Source of the DNA: Gracilaria domingensis
Taxonomy: Eukaryota; Rhodophyta; Florideophyceae; Gracilariales; Gracilariaceae
Reading direction: 5' to 3'
Assembly (NCBI GenBank): GCA_022539475.1
Contig: VCMS01000132.1
Coordinates: forward strand, 81,631-145,630
DNA length: 64,000 bases
Below, one piece after another: positions 42,831 through 54,164 of the stretch (the first letter of the stretch is position 1; each line of letters opens with the position of its first letter). Made by a program: the position numbers and the translations under genes. The notes under the pieces were generated by a model, which had not been told where the DNA came from, searched no databases, and saw only the letters and a program-made list of their open reading frames with translations.

Positions 42831-43400
42831 TTAGAGATGACTGCGGCGGGAGGGGTTGGAGCCCTTTCGAATATCCTTCTCGTTGTTAGTGGTGGATCGA
42901 TCCTTACCAGCGACTTCCTTCCGCTTCCGGAGACGGTTTGTTGCGGGAGAGAGTTTATGGTCGTTAGAGCTGCCGCCGAGGTGCTTTTTTGAACCGCAGT
43001 CGTAGCAGTAACCTAGATTTCGGTTTGCACCACGTTTGTTCAGTTTGCCACCTCCAGATGAGTTTTGGCTTCCCCCGGTGCGATTGTGAGTGTAGATAGT
43101 AGTAAGAACGTCACCCTGGGAATCTTTAGGCTTCTGAAAGGCAGCCATGGTCTGCTGCACTTGCTGGGTAACCATATTGTCGATATCCGCTTTCAATTAT
43201 GACTTAGCGGTCTTCTTTGGAATGAACGTTAAATTGCGAACAACTTTCACGGCGTCATCAAAGTTCTGTTTGAATCTTAGAAAGGTGGAGAACCTCTTGC
43301 GAGACTGGTCTTCTTCAGCAGTTTCTCGTTTAGATAGTTGATCACATTGGTGTACTGCTGGAGCGGGTCATGAGCTCACATAACCAGGTCAGTAGCTTTG
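42831..43400 (-). pseudogene. Copia-B gag, nucleocapsid part
   Basis: MVTQQVQQTMAAFQKPKDSQ is followed by a Gly/Ser/Asn-rich basic stretch and CYDCGSKKHLGGSSNDHKL, a zinc-knuckle-like CxxC...H motif missing its last Cys. Capsid remnants (VINYLNEKLLKKTSLARG in a shifted frame) extend to about 43350. Confidence 0.6.
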
Positions 43401-43559
43401 CAAGGAACCATGTTATCGCTGTCAGAAGTGTAGAGCAAAACGCCCTCGAGAGGGATGCACTGAGGTGCTTTTCATCCTTCGTTGATCCGTTCCCGGCTTC
43501 GACACATCAAGTTCTGAAAGGTTACTGTGGTAATGGCCCCATTTTGGGGTATGCTTAGG

Positions 43560-44664
43560 AAGGGTAGTGTTTCTGCACACGTGTGCCGAGTTGCACCGAT
43601 GTCGGGTGCGCCGTGGCAAGCCTGCCACGGTTTCACACGTGTAGAGTGTTGGCCATCAGCGCCGGATAGTTAGATATTTTAGTTGATATTTTCAAGTACC
43701 CTATATAGGTGGCGGCACCTGCCGCCATTGTACGGGAAGTAAACCTCAAGTAGGCTTCTCACTCTGATTTTCTTGCCGCTTGCGAACGGTCTTCGTCCCT
43801 AACCTGGCAAACCGCTGCAACCCGTGGCTAATCATCCGACCTGCGCCACTGAGGAGCCCTAGACCGTCGTTACGTCATCTATTGTTTTAATGTTATTATT
43901 TCTGTCATATGGCTCTTGTCACTCTCCCCTGTCTTACAAGCTTGGCCCACATTGTCTGGAAATATTTCCAGATCTCGCGAGTCAGTGCACTGCTGCACGG
44001 GTAGTTTGTTGACCGTTTTGCCCAACACAGTTGACATGGATATCCCCGCTCGCTATGGCACGCCGGAACATCCGGTAACATACGCCGATTCTTCCCCTCT
44101 ACCTCCCACTGCACGCTCAGATCTGGACCACCCGGACTTACATCCAGCATCGCGCTAGCCCTATCGGAGGGTTCTATCACTGTGACTACCCCTGTAGGGA
44201 GCAAGGCTTGAACTCCCTTTCGGTGCTCTTCCAGAGACGCGGCTGTTGTTCTTCCGCACGCGGGTTTGCAGCACGAACTGGTCTCCGAATTAGAATCGGC
44301 TTTATTTGCCAACATCTGTTGGAGTTGGTTCGGTTGTTTGAAGCCCTGGTGGTTGGAAATATCGGTCTATACGGTTCATTATTTTGCCCGTTTTCGGAAG
44401 TGTGTCTGATTGCCAATTGGGCAACTGTCTCGGTGAACGATGTCGTCCCGTCGCAGGAGTGGCACCCCTCGTGCTGCTTCGGTGCCCATTTCGTCCGGCC
44501 TGCCGGCAAGTCTGCCTCCGTTGCCGAAGGACACGATCGGGGTTCCAGGTAATGGCGATCCGAAACCGGCTTCCCGAGGCCTCCGTTCGGATAACGGGAG
44601 CTGATAACGACAACTGGAACCGCATCTGCGGCTAATTCCGCCACACGCCACAGCGGTTGATGTT
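43560..44664 (+). other. Probable 5' region (LTR/leader) of Gypsy-B
   Basis: About 1.1 kb with no convincing frame upstream of the Gypsy-B gag ATG. A TATA-like CTATATAGG at about 43703-43711 and a GC hairpin (GGTGGCGGCACCTGCCGCC) right after it would suit an LTR promoter. The matching 3' LTR was not found, so LTR limits cannot be set. Confidence 0.4.
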
Positions 44665-46290
44665 ATGTCGTCGCGGTCTGACGAGTACACTCTACGTGGA
44701 TTAGAGGCTCAGTTTCGCATTCTGCAGAACTCCCAAGTGGGCCTCATCGGGGAAATTACGAAGCTCCAACAACGGCTCGATGAAGCCGGTGTCCGGGATG
44801 TTTCGAGCGACGTTCGTGTTCTACGGTCTGATGTCAACCAGATCATGGAACATCGACAGGTGTCGGCTGCCCTGCTCGAGCAGGCTTCTGCGTGCCTGGA
44901 CGGCTTGGCTAACCGTCTGGAGACGGTTGAACAAATCATCATTTCTGATGCTACTGCGCTCGGAGCTCCGGTTTCCCAAGGTTTTCTGCATTCGAATCGC
45001 TCCTGAGGTCGCCCGGCTAAGAAGAAGAAAGTTGAGCTGGAGTCTGATTCGTCTTCTTCGTCCTCTTCAGAAGAGAAACCTCAAAATCTGGGATCTCCAT
45101 CCGACTTTTCGGACAGTGAGAACGATCACTCTCGCCAGCGCGCTACCTGTTCGCGGGCTATTGAAGTAACGCAGAGCGTCATACGCGGCCGTACGAAAGG
45201 ACGGAGACACCTTGGATTGAAGGAATTGAAGCCAACAAATCTACTGTATCGGAAGTTACTGTCGTACCGATATTATCGGCTTGAAGACACCACGGCACAG
45301 AGAACCCCACGTGGGACTGGCAAAGTGCGAAATCATCTCCGACAAATGAAGCTCACGGTAAAGCCCTACAAGTTCTCGAGGGAAGATCCAATTCTTGTCT
45401 TCGATTTTCTTGCACGCTTCGTGGCGGAAGCCGATGTACTTCTGATGAGTGTAACACAGAACTACATTGCGCTGCCGTACTTTTTTACGAGCGTAGCTGA
45501 AGATCAATTCAATTCGGTTCGTGGGTCTTCGCGTGCTACCGAAGGAGGAGTCACGTGCTGCCCCGAGGCCATACAATACCTCTTGAGGTCGTACGCTACG
45601 GGAAATGGGATACAAGGTGATATACTCGCGTTGCGAGACACCAAGCAAGGAGCCGAAGAATCGGAAACTGTCTATTCTAACCGCTTCAACAAGGCTGTCC
45701 ACCGATATGGCAACGTGTTCTCAGCAGCTGAGCAATGTACAATATTTGTGGATGGCGTAGATCTTTCGATCGGGACTCTAGTGGCCCGGCAACGGGAAGA
45801 CAATCGCCGGACTAACTTTCTGGAATTCGTACAGTACGCCCAAGCTGAGGGAGATGCAGCCCGAGCACGTGCCGGTATCAAGACGCGTACATGCCGCCTC
45901 CGTCACGTGGAAGCGCGGGACTCGTCACTGCCTCTTCCACAAGGTTCGGTTCAAGGAGGTTATGAGAACCTACATCTGTTACAGGCCGATGGTTCAATGC
46001 AGACTTCGGAGTTGCCTTCAATGACGGAACCGTCTACTGTAGACGTAGACCCCGCTCTGTACACCGGTCAACACGTTCCGGATTTGCACGCGCCACATGC
46101 TGGTAGTATCGTAACGAGCGCCCTGGATGGAGGAAGTCGTATCACCCACGACAGGAACGGCGGCCACCGAATGCGGATCTTCTTCCACATCTCATTTGTC
46201 ATACCTGTTACAGGCCCGGGCATATCGCTCCGAATTGCTTGTTGCCCCTCAGAGATATGGCAGAAATTGTGCCTCAGTATGGGTCGTTGA
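44665..46290 (+). pseudogene. Gypsy-B gag
   Basis: From ATG 44665 a coiled-coil N-terminus (QVGLIGEITKLQQRLDEAGV) runs to TGA 45004-45006. The same frame continues with GRPAKKKKVELES, an NLS-like basic run, an acidic Ser-rich stretch and the capsid core (ELKPTNLLYRKLLSYRYYRL, NHLRQMKLTVKPYKFSREDP, YCNRFNKAVHRYGNVF-like, EQCTIFVDGVDLS) to 46288. The TGA is probably a mutated Arg (CGA). A shift before 46190 hides the nucleocapsid zinc knuckle. Confidence 0.8.
46197..46238 (+). other. CCHC zinc knuckle of Gypsy-B gag (shifted frame)
   Basis: CHTCYRPGHIAPNC is a canonical C-x2-C-x4-H-x4-C nucleocapsid motif, readable one frame away from the main gag frame. This marks an indel upstream. Confidence 0.85.
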
Positions 46291-46639
46291 CACCCGCAGA
46301 ACGAACGTGTTCCCGACAAATCGCACCTTCGTGCGAAGGTGGAAACGCAGCCTGAAAACAGGAAACCCAACCGCCTCAAGGTGGGAACGCAGCCGCATCT
46401 GGGGAACACTCCGCTCCGCAGACTGGCAGCGAAGCTCTGAAAACCTGAGCATGGGAGCCTCCAGCAATGGAGAGGCGTCCCCTGTTTTGGGGTGTAAAGT
46501 ACCGGAGGCTGAGAAGCCTCGCTCCCGGGTCACAATCCTGACAAGGAAAATGGCCACTTCAGACTTGGAATCTGAACGCCTTGGCTTTTTGCGTCGTCTT
46601 TAGATACGGTCTAAGAACAGCCGGATTTCGGATTTAGTC

Positions 46640-47050
46640 TTGGTCATGGCGAGGCCCAAGTACAAGGTCCTCGCCTACCTCGGTGTTTCAGACCAGTATA
46701 TGGTTCGACAGTTGTCCGTTCTTGACACGGGCGATGGTCCCAATTTCTTGGTTCAGTTTCTGATTTCGCCGCACTTGTGGTCTCGTATGCGCGCACGGCC
46801 GCAAATTGACATCGCGGATGCGAACAATAGGCTACTTTCAACTGTGGGAGTAATCGAACTGGTTTCCAGGCTTGGTCGCTGCATCGCGCAGTTGGAGTTC
46901 TTGGTTTGCAAGCAGTTCGCTGCGCCGGTTATCTTCGGATGCGATTTCTGCCACCGCTTTTTTAGACAATTAGACCGCGGAAACGAAGCGTTGAAATGGA
47001 ACACGGCACAAAAATATCGATTGTTCGGACACCCCTTCGGCGGGCTTTGA
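46640..47050 (+). pseudogene. Gypsy-B aspartic protease
   Basis: SVLDTGDGPNFLVQF carries the DTG active site, and PVIFGCDFCHRFF matches the 'LLG.DFL' strand, as in Gypsy-A (VTSVLDTGAGPNLVHP and LLGTSFIDRY). It ends at TGA 47048-47050; frames are broken before the RT begins near 47600. Confidence 0.75.
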
Positions 47051-47585
47051 AGAAGCGAGTTACGCTGCCATCGGCTCAACAGCCGGCAGCTGACGGATGC
47101 CTGTCGACGAAACTCCGAGTAGCTCGGTGTGTATGCATCCCACCGGAATCGCAGATGTGGGTCTCTGTTTCATCCAAACAATTTGGCTTACAGACGGTTC
47201 AACCGCTACCATGGCTTTACGAGATCTACCAGCTTGCTGTTGCAAAGGGGATTGTGCTCGTGGAACCGGAGAAGCCTTTTCAGGTATTGGTTGCTAACTT
47301 CAGCTGTTGCTGACAACGGTTGGTCAAGAACCAAGTTATTATCTCGATGCTTCCACATCCTGTGGCAATAGTACCCACGCAGGTCTCTACTGCCGCAGTT
47401 CCCGGTACCCTCGAAGCTGAGGAGGGGAGGCGGATCGAAAGAATTCCGAACCGAACACTGGACCAACCAGTTCGTCGAGAGACGCTAAGCCAACTCCGTC
47501 GGATGCAAATGACGGCCATCAGTCGAAGGAAGCGATGCCGACCTCGTCGGATAACGAGAAGGGAGCATGTACGGCTGACGTGAAA

Positions 47586-49040
47586 GAAAGCACAGTACGG
47601 GAGCTCGAGTCTCTGAGCTTCAGTCATGTTCCCGAGACTCGCCGCCACAAGCTGCGGCATATTTTACAGGTGTTTACGCCCATGTGGGATGGCACCCTCG
47701 GTAAGATTGGAATAACCGAACATCGGATTGATTTAATGCCGAACACACGGCCAATCTCACAGCAACCTTACAGAGCAGGACCGACAGCCTGGCAAGAGGA
47801 GAAAGCTCAAGTTGAGAAAATGCTCCGCGCTGGAGTTATCAAGCCGGCTCAGTCACCTTGGGCATCGCTGATGGTGCTCGCGCCGAAAGCTGATGGGTCT
47901 CGTGAATTTTGCATCGATTACCGCAAGCTGAACGCAGCCACGGTCAGGGTTGTGTATCCTATCCCACGAATGGATGAATCCATGGATTTGCTCGGCGACG
48001 CGAAAGTGATCATAACCCTAGATGCGAATTGTGGCTATTGGCAAGTTCGCGTGAGAGCCGAAGATCGTGAGAAGACAGCCTTCGTTTGTCATGAAGGATT
48101 GTATCGATTCAATCAGATGCGCTATGGATTAACGCACGCGCCATTCACATTTCAGAGAGCTGTGGATATTTTGCTGGCCCGCTTCATGTGAAAGACTTGC
48201 CTGGTGTAATTGGGTGACACCATTGTCTACTCCAGTAACCTGAAAGAGCACTTGACTTACGTACGGAATGTGATGCGAGTTCTACGCGATGAAGGCATTA
48301 CGTTCAAGCCCAAGAAGTGTGAGGTCTTCGCCGAAACCGTCAGGTATCTCGGCCAAGTTATCCGTCCTGAACGGCTTTCAATAGACGACGTTCGTGTGAA
48401 ATCCTTCAAAGGGGCTAAACATCCGCGGACGGAGACTGAATTCCGATCCTTTCTCGGCTTGTGCAACGTTTATCGCCGCTTCATTCCGAACTTTGCGGAT
48501 ATTGCATCGCCTCTAAGCAAAGTTCTTCGCAAAGAACACCCAGTACAACTGGAAGCGTTCGACGACCGCAAGGCTGCGGCTTCTTCTTCGCTCGTTGACG
48601 CGGTGACATCGCCACCTGTTTCATCCCTACCTAGAGCTGGTTTGCCGTTTGCCATCGATACGGATGCGAGCGACTACCAAGTTAGCTGCGCACTGTTCCA
48701 GACCACCGAAGATGGCGAAAAATTGCCAATTGGGTATTAGTCAAGAAACCTCAACGTTCACGAGAGGAATTAGTCGGTATCCGAGAGGGAGTGCTTAGCA
48801 GTGGTCTGGGCCTTACAGACACTACGCAACTACCTAATACGAGATCGCTTTATTGTTCATACTGATCATTCTGCCTTGCGCTGATTACTCTCTATTGCAG
48901 AGCCATCTGGCTGCTTGATGAGGTGGAGACTTCGCTTAGCCGAATTCGGTTTTGAGATTCGGTAAAGAAAGGACTCCTGAAAACACAGGCTGATGCGCTT
49001 TCCCGCCCAGAAACAGCGGCTTAAGCCGCGGCGTCGATGA
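47586..49040 (+). pseudogene. Gypsy-B reverse transcriptase and RNase H
   Basis: RT blocks: HRIDLMPNTRPISQQPYRAG, SPWASLMVLAPKADGSREFC, ITLDANCGYWQVRVRAEDRE and LYRFNQMRYGLTHAPFTFQR, then TGA 48189-48191 at the exact codon where Gypsy-A has TAG. CLV-stop-LGDTIVYSS follows, in which YLDD has become stop-LGD. The thumb/connection continues (48210-48740) with FRSFLGLCNVYRRFIPNFAD. RNase H pieces with IDTDASDYQVSCAL and ERECLAVVWALQTLRNYL contain further stops (48739, about 48770 and on). Confidence 0.85.
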
Positions 49041-49131
49041 TCTGGAGATACCGTGCTTCCTCGAGGAAGACGACTCGAGCGATGCCAACGAAGATTCGGA
49101 AGATTGAGACATCTACGATGTTGATTTAGCC

Positions 49132-50090
49132 ATGTCAGACACGCACCCAAAACTGGGCTCTTTCGTACGGATCAAGCCGGAAGAACTCATCCGGAAACAG
49201 CACACGGACCGCTTTTGTACGGAGATTCGCCGCCGTTTGAACGATGGAGCACGGCTGCATTTCGTCGAGAACGACCAGGGATTTCTCATCCGAACTGTCG
49301 GAAACACGCCACAGATTGTGGTTTCCCACTCGCTTCAATCTCGAGTGCCACACTTGTCACATTATGCGAAATTATCAGCCAACCCTGGTGGCAAGAAGTT
49401 GTACTACACCTCTAGAAAGAACTTTTACTGGCCAGCGATGGCTTTTAATGCGTATGCTACTGTTCGCGGATGTTCCGACTTTGCAAAGAACCGCGTCAAA
49501 CTGCGGAAGTATTCCAAGAAGTTATTACTCTTCCCTGCTAGGGCCCCACTTGAATTCGTGGCCATTGACTTGCTCGGTGAGTTTATTCGCACTCGCCGGA
49601 AAAATCGGTTTCTATTTGCGATCACTGACCGCTTTTCTAAACTGGTACGGACTGTGCCCCTCAAGACCATTACCGCAAGTGCGGTTGCCCAAGCTTTCGT
49701 CACACACTGGGTTTATGTCTGCGGACCAACGATTGATCTAATATCTTATAATGGACCGCAGTTTGCGGCTAAGTTCCTTCAGGTCGTCTGCAGCATCTTG
49801 CGGATTTAAAACTGGTTTACGAAAACATGTAATCCCCAGAGTAATGGGCAGTTTGAAAGTTTTAGCCGCACAATGGTCAATGCATTGCGGACGCTCGTTG
49901 TCGAGCATCCGTCGGAATGGGATCAATACATCGATGCGGTGACATATGCCTACAATACACTTGTGTATTGCACTGCTCATATCTCGCCGTTCGAGCTCGT
50001 GCTATCACGCGTTCCACAGGCGGTGGTCATCGAGCCACAGCCTATATTGGATAAGTTCCCCTCGCCACGCCTACACAGGGACGCGTAGAA
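49132..50090 (+). pseudogene. Gypsy-B integrase
   Basis: Zinc-binding remnant (LSHYAKLSANPGGKKLYYTS, RGCSDFAKN, with the CxxC altered), then the core with VAIDLLGEF (first Asp), IDLISYNGPQF, where the catalytic Asp of DNG is Tyr, and NGQFESFSRTMVNALRTLV (Glu). A stop at 49807-49809 precedes the last block. The C-terminal part (YAYNTLVYCTAHISPFELVL) ends at 50086-50088. Confidence 0.8.
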
Positions 50091-51091
50091 GGGCTGGCTT
50101 ACGAAGGTCATTCCTACGGTTAGGCTGAATATCGCTAAGGCACAAGCATCCTACACGCGGAATTTTGGCGCCAGAGCGCGCAAACATGCCCCTCAGATCA
50201 GGGAAGGTAGCTTCGCCTTCATACGGAAGGAATACTATACCCCCGAGGAGGAGAAACGTCACAAGCTTTCTCCTATCGCAGACGGCCCTCACGGGATTAA
50301 TGCTGTCCCCGACACTACGGTGGTCCTTGAGATCAAAGGAGAGCAAGAGCGTTTTTCGCAGGATCACGTAACACCGGCGCCAACGCTTGCTTCTCAGGAA
50401 ACAAATCCGAAACCGCCGAATACCGGCACGCCTACGGTAGAACCAGCCGCCGAAGCAGAAGCGCGCACTTCGTTGTCAGTATTGCCGCATCCTGCCCGCG
50501 GAAGTGCCGATTTGCCGTCTAAGCCAGAATCTCGTCAGTCAGTCTCTGCTACCGCTCATGTACGCACGCGGATACTGGCGCCTCTGAGGATACTAACCAC
50601 CGCCCCCGTCGCTCCAACTGAGGAGGGGGAGGAGGCAGATCGCTCTTCGTCGTTGTCACCGTCGTCGACGGAATCGCCTTTGCAGACCTCTGACCCGCTA
50701 CAGCACGCGCTGACGTAGGAGAAGCAGCCGATGATCCGGAATGAAGAGATTGGCCTGCAGTTGCCGCGAAAACCTCTTGAGAAGAGCCCCACTTCGGTGA
50801 AGCACGGGGCCGGGGACCCGGAAGAGCACCAGAGTGTAGTTGCCGCAGAAGCCGCCACCTCGCCCGAGGATAGTACCGTATGGCCGTCACAGACGGAGGG
50901 ACAGAATCCCGCCCCAGTGGTACAGCGTGAGACCGGCACGCCGGAAGAGGGTGTGGCAAACACCGCAACAGCCGCATCGAATGCGGAAAATACACGATTG
51001 CCGCATTCGGAGCCCGACAGCGGGAGCGCAAACGCATCAAAGAACGCCACAACTCCGGGGGAAAAGTTAGTAGAAAGAGACCGTGTTGTTA

Positions 51092-51731
51092 GGGCATCTC
51101 CACTCGGCCGACGACATGACAGTATAGCGCTATAATCCGTCATGCACGTGTACTACTTTAATTCGCTGCCGCTAAAACGGTGAACCGCTTTAAAGTATTA
51201 TCTCTACCGGCAAATTGGTAGTAGTTGACGCTATAGGCTTGTAAAGATTCAGCCGAAGAAATATCGAAACCGCACGACAACCACAGGACAGGGCACAGAT
51301 TGAATACTAAGCTTTGCATGCTGTCACAGTTTTTTGTTCTCGCTCGAAAGCGCTGCGAAAGGCACAAAGTAGCAAGCAAGCCAAGATATGGCAGTGGGAA
51401 AGTTACTCTGGTGTTGGTGTCTAGTTAATGCGGCGTACTTTCGAAGCGGGAGGTCCATTTGAAAAAAACAGAAGTTGATCAGCACATTCCACATCTCGTC
51501 CATGACATGCACGACGATTTAATCGAATTTGATTAGCCCTATCCGTATAGCGGCCTCGCTAAAATTCTCGCTATAAATTAATTTATAGCGAGACTTTTAG
51601 CGCTCCGAAAGTCTAAGCCGATACCGATAGCGTTAGCGACGCCCCGGTGGAGATGTAAAATGTGTCGCTGCGCCGAAAATTGCGGCATAATTTTTCGGTA
51701 TGCCGCTCTACCGTCAGCGGTGGAGATGCCC
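51092..51731. mobile_element. 640-bp Harbinger-type MITE in Gypsy-B
   Basis: Terminal inverted repeats GGGCATCTCCAC (51092) and GTGGAGATGCCC (to 51731) are exact complements, flanked by TTA at 51089-51091 and 51732-51734. There is no coding capacity. Ends and 3-bp TWA duplication fit PIF/Harbinger mobilisation. Confidence 0.9.
51566..51593. repeat. 28-nt perfect palindrome inside the MITE
   Basis: TCTCGCTATAAATT is followed by its exact complement; the arms extend with one mismatch to GCTAAAA/TTTTAGC. TATAGCG recurs elsewhere in the MITE (51122-51133), giving strong fold-back potential. Confidence 0.9.
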
Positions 51732-52961
51732 TTACGGAAGGCTCGACTTCTGGAGATCTTTTTGAAGCATCGAGTGATGAAGCCGTTGAAAACACGCATG
51801 AAACGGCCTATATAGCGATCGGATACGCCACAATAAGTGGGAAGCAGCACAACGCTGCACACGTGCACACAACGCCCCAAGTGTTTGGCTCCGCCCGCGA
51901 TCCGCCTCCAGTTGAGGATGAAAGCACACGATCCGGGCACGCGCCTGCTCTAAGCCTCGTGGCCACTGAAAACGAAAATTCCGAATTTGAATCGACAGCG
52001 CACAGCCGTGCAACGGCGCAGGTCCCACCACCAACCGTGATTGGTGGAACGCTCCCACGGCGCGCGCCGCAGCACCACTCGCTAGTGCACCGCAATGCGA
52101 ACCGTTCACCCTTACGACGGGAGATCTTGCCGGAACGCTGGAAGCTCGCTGTTCGAGAAGACCGAAGTAAGGTCACAGCCCGACAAGACGGGAAGGAAAG
52201 CCAGAAATCTGGAACCCTGAATGTCAGGAACACACAATCGTCACCAGGATAAACTGGCCTACAGACCGCACTGCCGTCAGGACAAAAGCCGTTTGGCAAC
52301 GATGCTCACGACGGAAACGGCATCAACGACATCTCAGAAGAGCACACAATAGCCAATTCGCCCACTGAGCGCCGTGTCCTCGACATGAAGTATGTTATGG
52401 ACCGTATGATCAGTCACGGCTAAGCCTCTGATAGAGAGCTATTGTATTGAGTCCGTTGGTACGGCTGTGTCTCTTCGTAAGAAACACACGAGCCTATCGA
52501 GCTCTTGCCTCGTTCTAAGGTCTTACAGTACCACCTTCGAACACGGACGCCGATACCGGCTACGCTAGATAAGGCCCAAATGGGTTGACTACCCAAGCTA
52601 ATTGAACACAGCCGTCTTAAACGGATTAAGCCACCTACCGCGGACGCTACTGAAGAGCAGCAACCTTGCCGCCTACGCGGAAGCCACAATGCCGTGGATA
52701 AGAATACTGCGAAAAAGAAGCCAGGAAACTGGAAAAGAAGACTAGCTACAGCCACCTCTGCGGTCTCTCGCAATCGATGAGCTAGGTGCAACAGCCTCGA
52801 CCGAGGTATAGCCCACCAAGAAGGGAGAAAACAAAAAGACACAAAACTATGAGCCAAGCCAGCAAGGCTGGAGAAGTTTATCTCTAGCCATTGAGTTTGC
52901 CCCTCACAATCGGGGTCTACTACGGACTACTTTAGCTCGTCAGGGATTACGAACCGGAAAT

Positions 52962-53288
52962 TTACGCGCCGGAAGGCCCAGCACCTGAGGTGCTTCCACT
53001 ACCTGGATCCCGCGAGAAGCGCTGTGCCGCGATCGCTTTTAACTCCCACTCGTCGGTCACCGTATCAGGAACGCCCACCCCCACGTCTCGAAAAGAGTCG
53101 CGAATGACCGCCGCTCTCGGAGTGAGACTGGGACTGCCACTCCCAGCGGATGACACTTCCTGAGCCCAAGGACCGGTCGTGGCGGGAGCCACTACAGCGG
53201 GTGGGTCAACAACCACGACTTCGTGATCGTCTCCCATCGCTTCGGGCTCCTGTGCGCCCTCCGCACCCTCTGGGCTCTCCTCATCCAT
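52962..53288 (-). CDS. Hypothetical acidic, low-complexity protein (108 aa)
   Basis: ATG-initiated frame with an acidic start (MDEESPEGAEGAQEPEAMGD), a Val/Pro/Ala-rich middle and one structured-looking piece (VPDTVTDEWELKAIAAQRFS). No recognised domain. It lies antisense to and downstream of the Gypsy-B chromodomain, the position of the antisense gene in Gypsy-A, but no sequence similarity to that protein was seen. It may be a truncated element gene or chance. Confidence 0.3.
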   Translation of the reverse strand: MDEESPEGAEGAQEPEAMGDDHEVVVVDPPAVVAPATTGPWAQEVSSAGSGSPSLTPRAAVIRDSFRDVGVGVPDTVTDEWELKAIAAQRFSRDPGSGSTSGAGPSGA

Positions 53289-53344
53289 GGAGCTTCCTGC
53301 GTCGGCAGTGTCATCACCGTCGTCGTCTACGTATGTAAACGTCT

Positions 53345-53600
53345 GTGTTCTCGTTTTGCTAGTTAGCAGTCCAAAAATGCTAGTTTGGAAATGCTAGTTT
53401 TTCATATGTTAAATTGCACTTTCTTTAGTTTCCATTCGTAGGAAAAACTAGAGAAAACTATTACTAATGAATGATGCTGAGGAATGCTAAAGTATGCTAT
53501 GTTTTTGATACTAGAAATCCAAAACTAGCAAGTATGAAAGATAGCAGAACCGTCTTTCTAGTCCTCCACTTTTGCTAGTGCTCTAGGTCAGTAGGCCCAT
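53345..53600. repeat. AT-rich block with recurrent TGCTAGT motif
   Basis: TGCTAG or its complement CTAGCA occurs repeatedly within about 250 bp, both direct (near 53358, 53378, 53394) and inverted (near 53522), together with many CTAG tetramers, in otherwise AT-rich DNA. Confidence 0.55.
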
Positions 53601-54164
53601 TCGGGTGGTCTACCAACGGGCCACATGGGAAGCCCGGAGAAAGAACCAGTCTGGACCGAACGCAGCCAGCCTACGAGAATACTATGGCTGTAACATACAT
53701 TTGCTGCAGTATCCCCTGAGCACCACCACCGCGACTGCATATGATCAAATTCATCTTCACAACTTCTTCATCGGCTGTTGCATGTAACATCTTCCCTCGC
53801 ACAGTCCACATACCTCAATCACATCATCACAGAAGGCCGTAAACGGACACAAAATTAGTAGCCATATCTAAGAGAACTTAGAAACGTTCCTCGAGAACTG
53901 AACCTCTTACCACTCCATCTCTTTCAGTTCCAATCACCTTCCTTAGAGTTTCATCGCGGCACCGCACAAAATCTCACACTGAGATACAGTTAGTACCCAT
54001 AGCACACACACAACCGTTTCAATGCGATATCTCCCTACCTTCTGAAATCCTCCAGTTCTCCTATCCAAACACACCTTCACGTCCTTATTCAAGAATCAAG
54101 ATCACGCAAGAAGCAGTAATGAGAAACACATTTAGCAATCAGATAACACACACGAACTTCTTCT

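Larger units (their letters stand above)
38824..43400 (-). mobile_element. Copia-B: degenerate Copia-type retrotransposon, minus strand
   Basis: From right to left: gag with a zinc-knuckle-like motif, protease, integrase, reverse transcriptase, RNase H. This is the Copia order (integrase before RT). All domains are split by stops and shifts, and a foreign block (about 40345-40740) interrupts the RT. LTRs were not identified on either side, so limits are those of the coding remnants. Confidence 0.8.
44665..52530 (+). mobile_element. Gypsy-B: old degenerate Ty3/Gypsy chromovirus related to Gypsy-A
   Basis: Gag, protease, RT, RNase H, integrase, a long Pro/Ser/Thr/Glu-rich linker and a chromodomain occur in the same order as in Gypsy-A, and the capsid and pol sequences are clearly related but well diverged. 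Many stops, shifts and at least one MITE insertion are present. No flanking LTR pair or target duplication was recognised. Confidence 0.85.
50320..52530 (+). pseudogene. Gypsy-B pol linker and chromodomain, interrupted by a MITE
   Basis: A long low-complexity frame rich in Pro, Ser, Thr, Glu and Ala (50320-51091, stop near 50716) continues after the MITE at 51735 to about 52250. Removing the MITE and one TTA copy leaves the frame in register (ERDRVV joins TEGSTSGDLF). Near 52390-52530 a chromodomain remnant is readable across stops: VLDMKYVMDRMISHG, VRWYGCVSS, ETHEPIELLPRSKVLQYH, parallel to YKVRWYGYPPEFDQWEPREH in Gypsy-A. Confidence 0.7.

Noticed and set aside
43560..43960. Search for a Gypsy-B LTR pair
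   Set aside because: Promoter-like features exist on the left, but no matching sequence was seen to the right of the chromodomain (52.5-55 kb).
50549..51143. Minus-strand frames opposite the Gypsy-B linker, considered as a counterpart of the Gypsy-A antisense gene
   Set aside because: They lie opposite the Pro/Ser/Glu linker, cross the MITE boundary and show no similarity to the Gypsy-A antisense protein.
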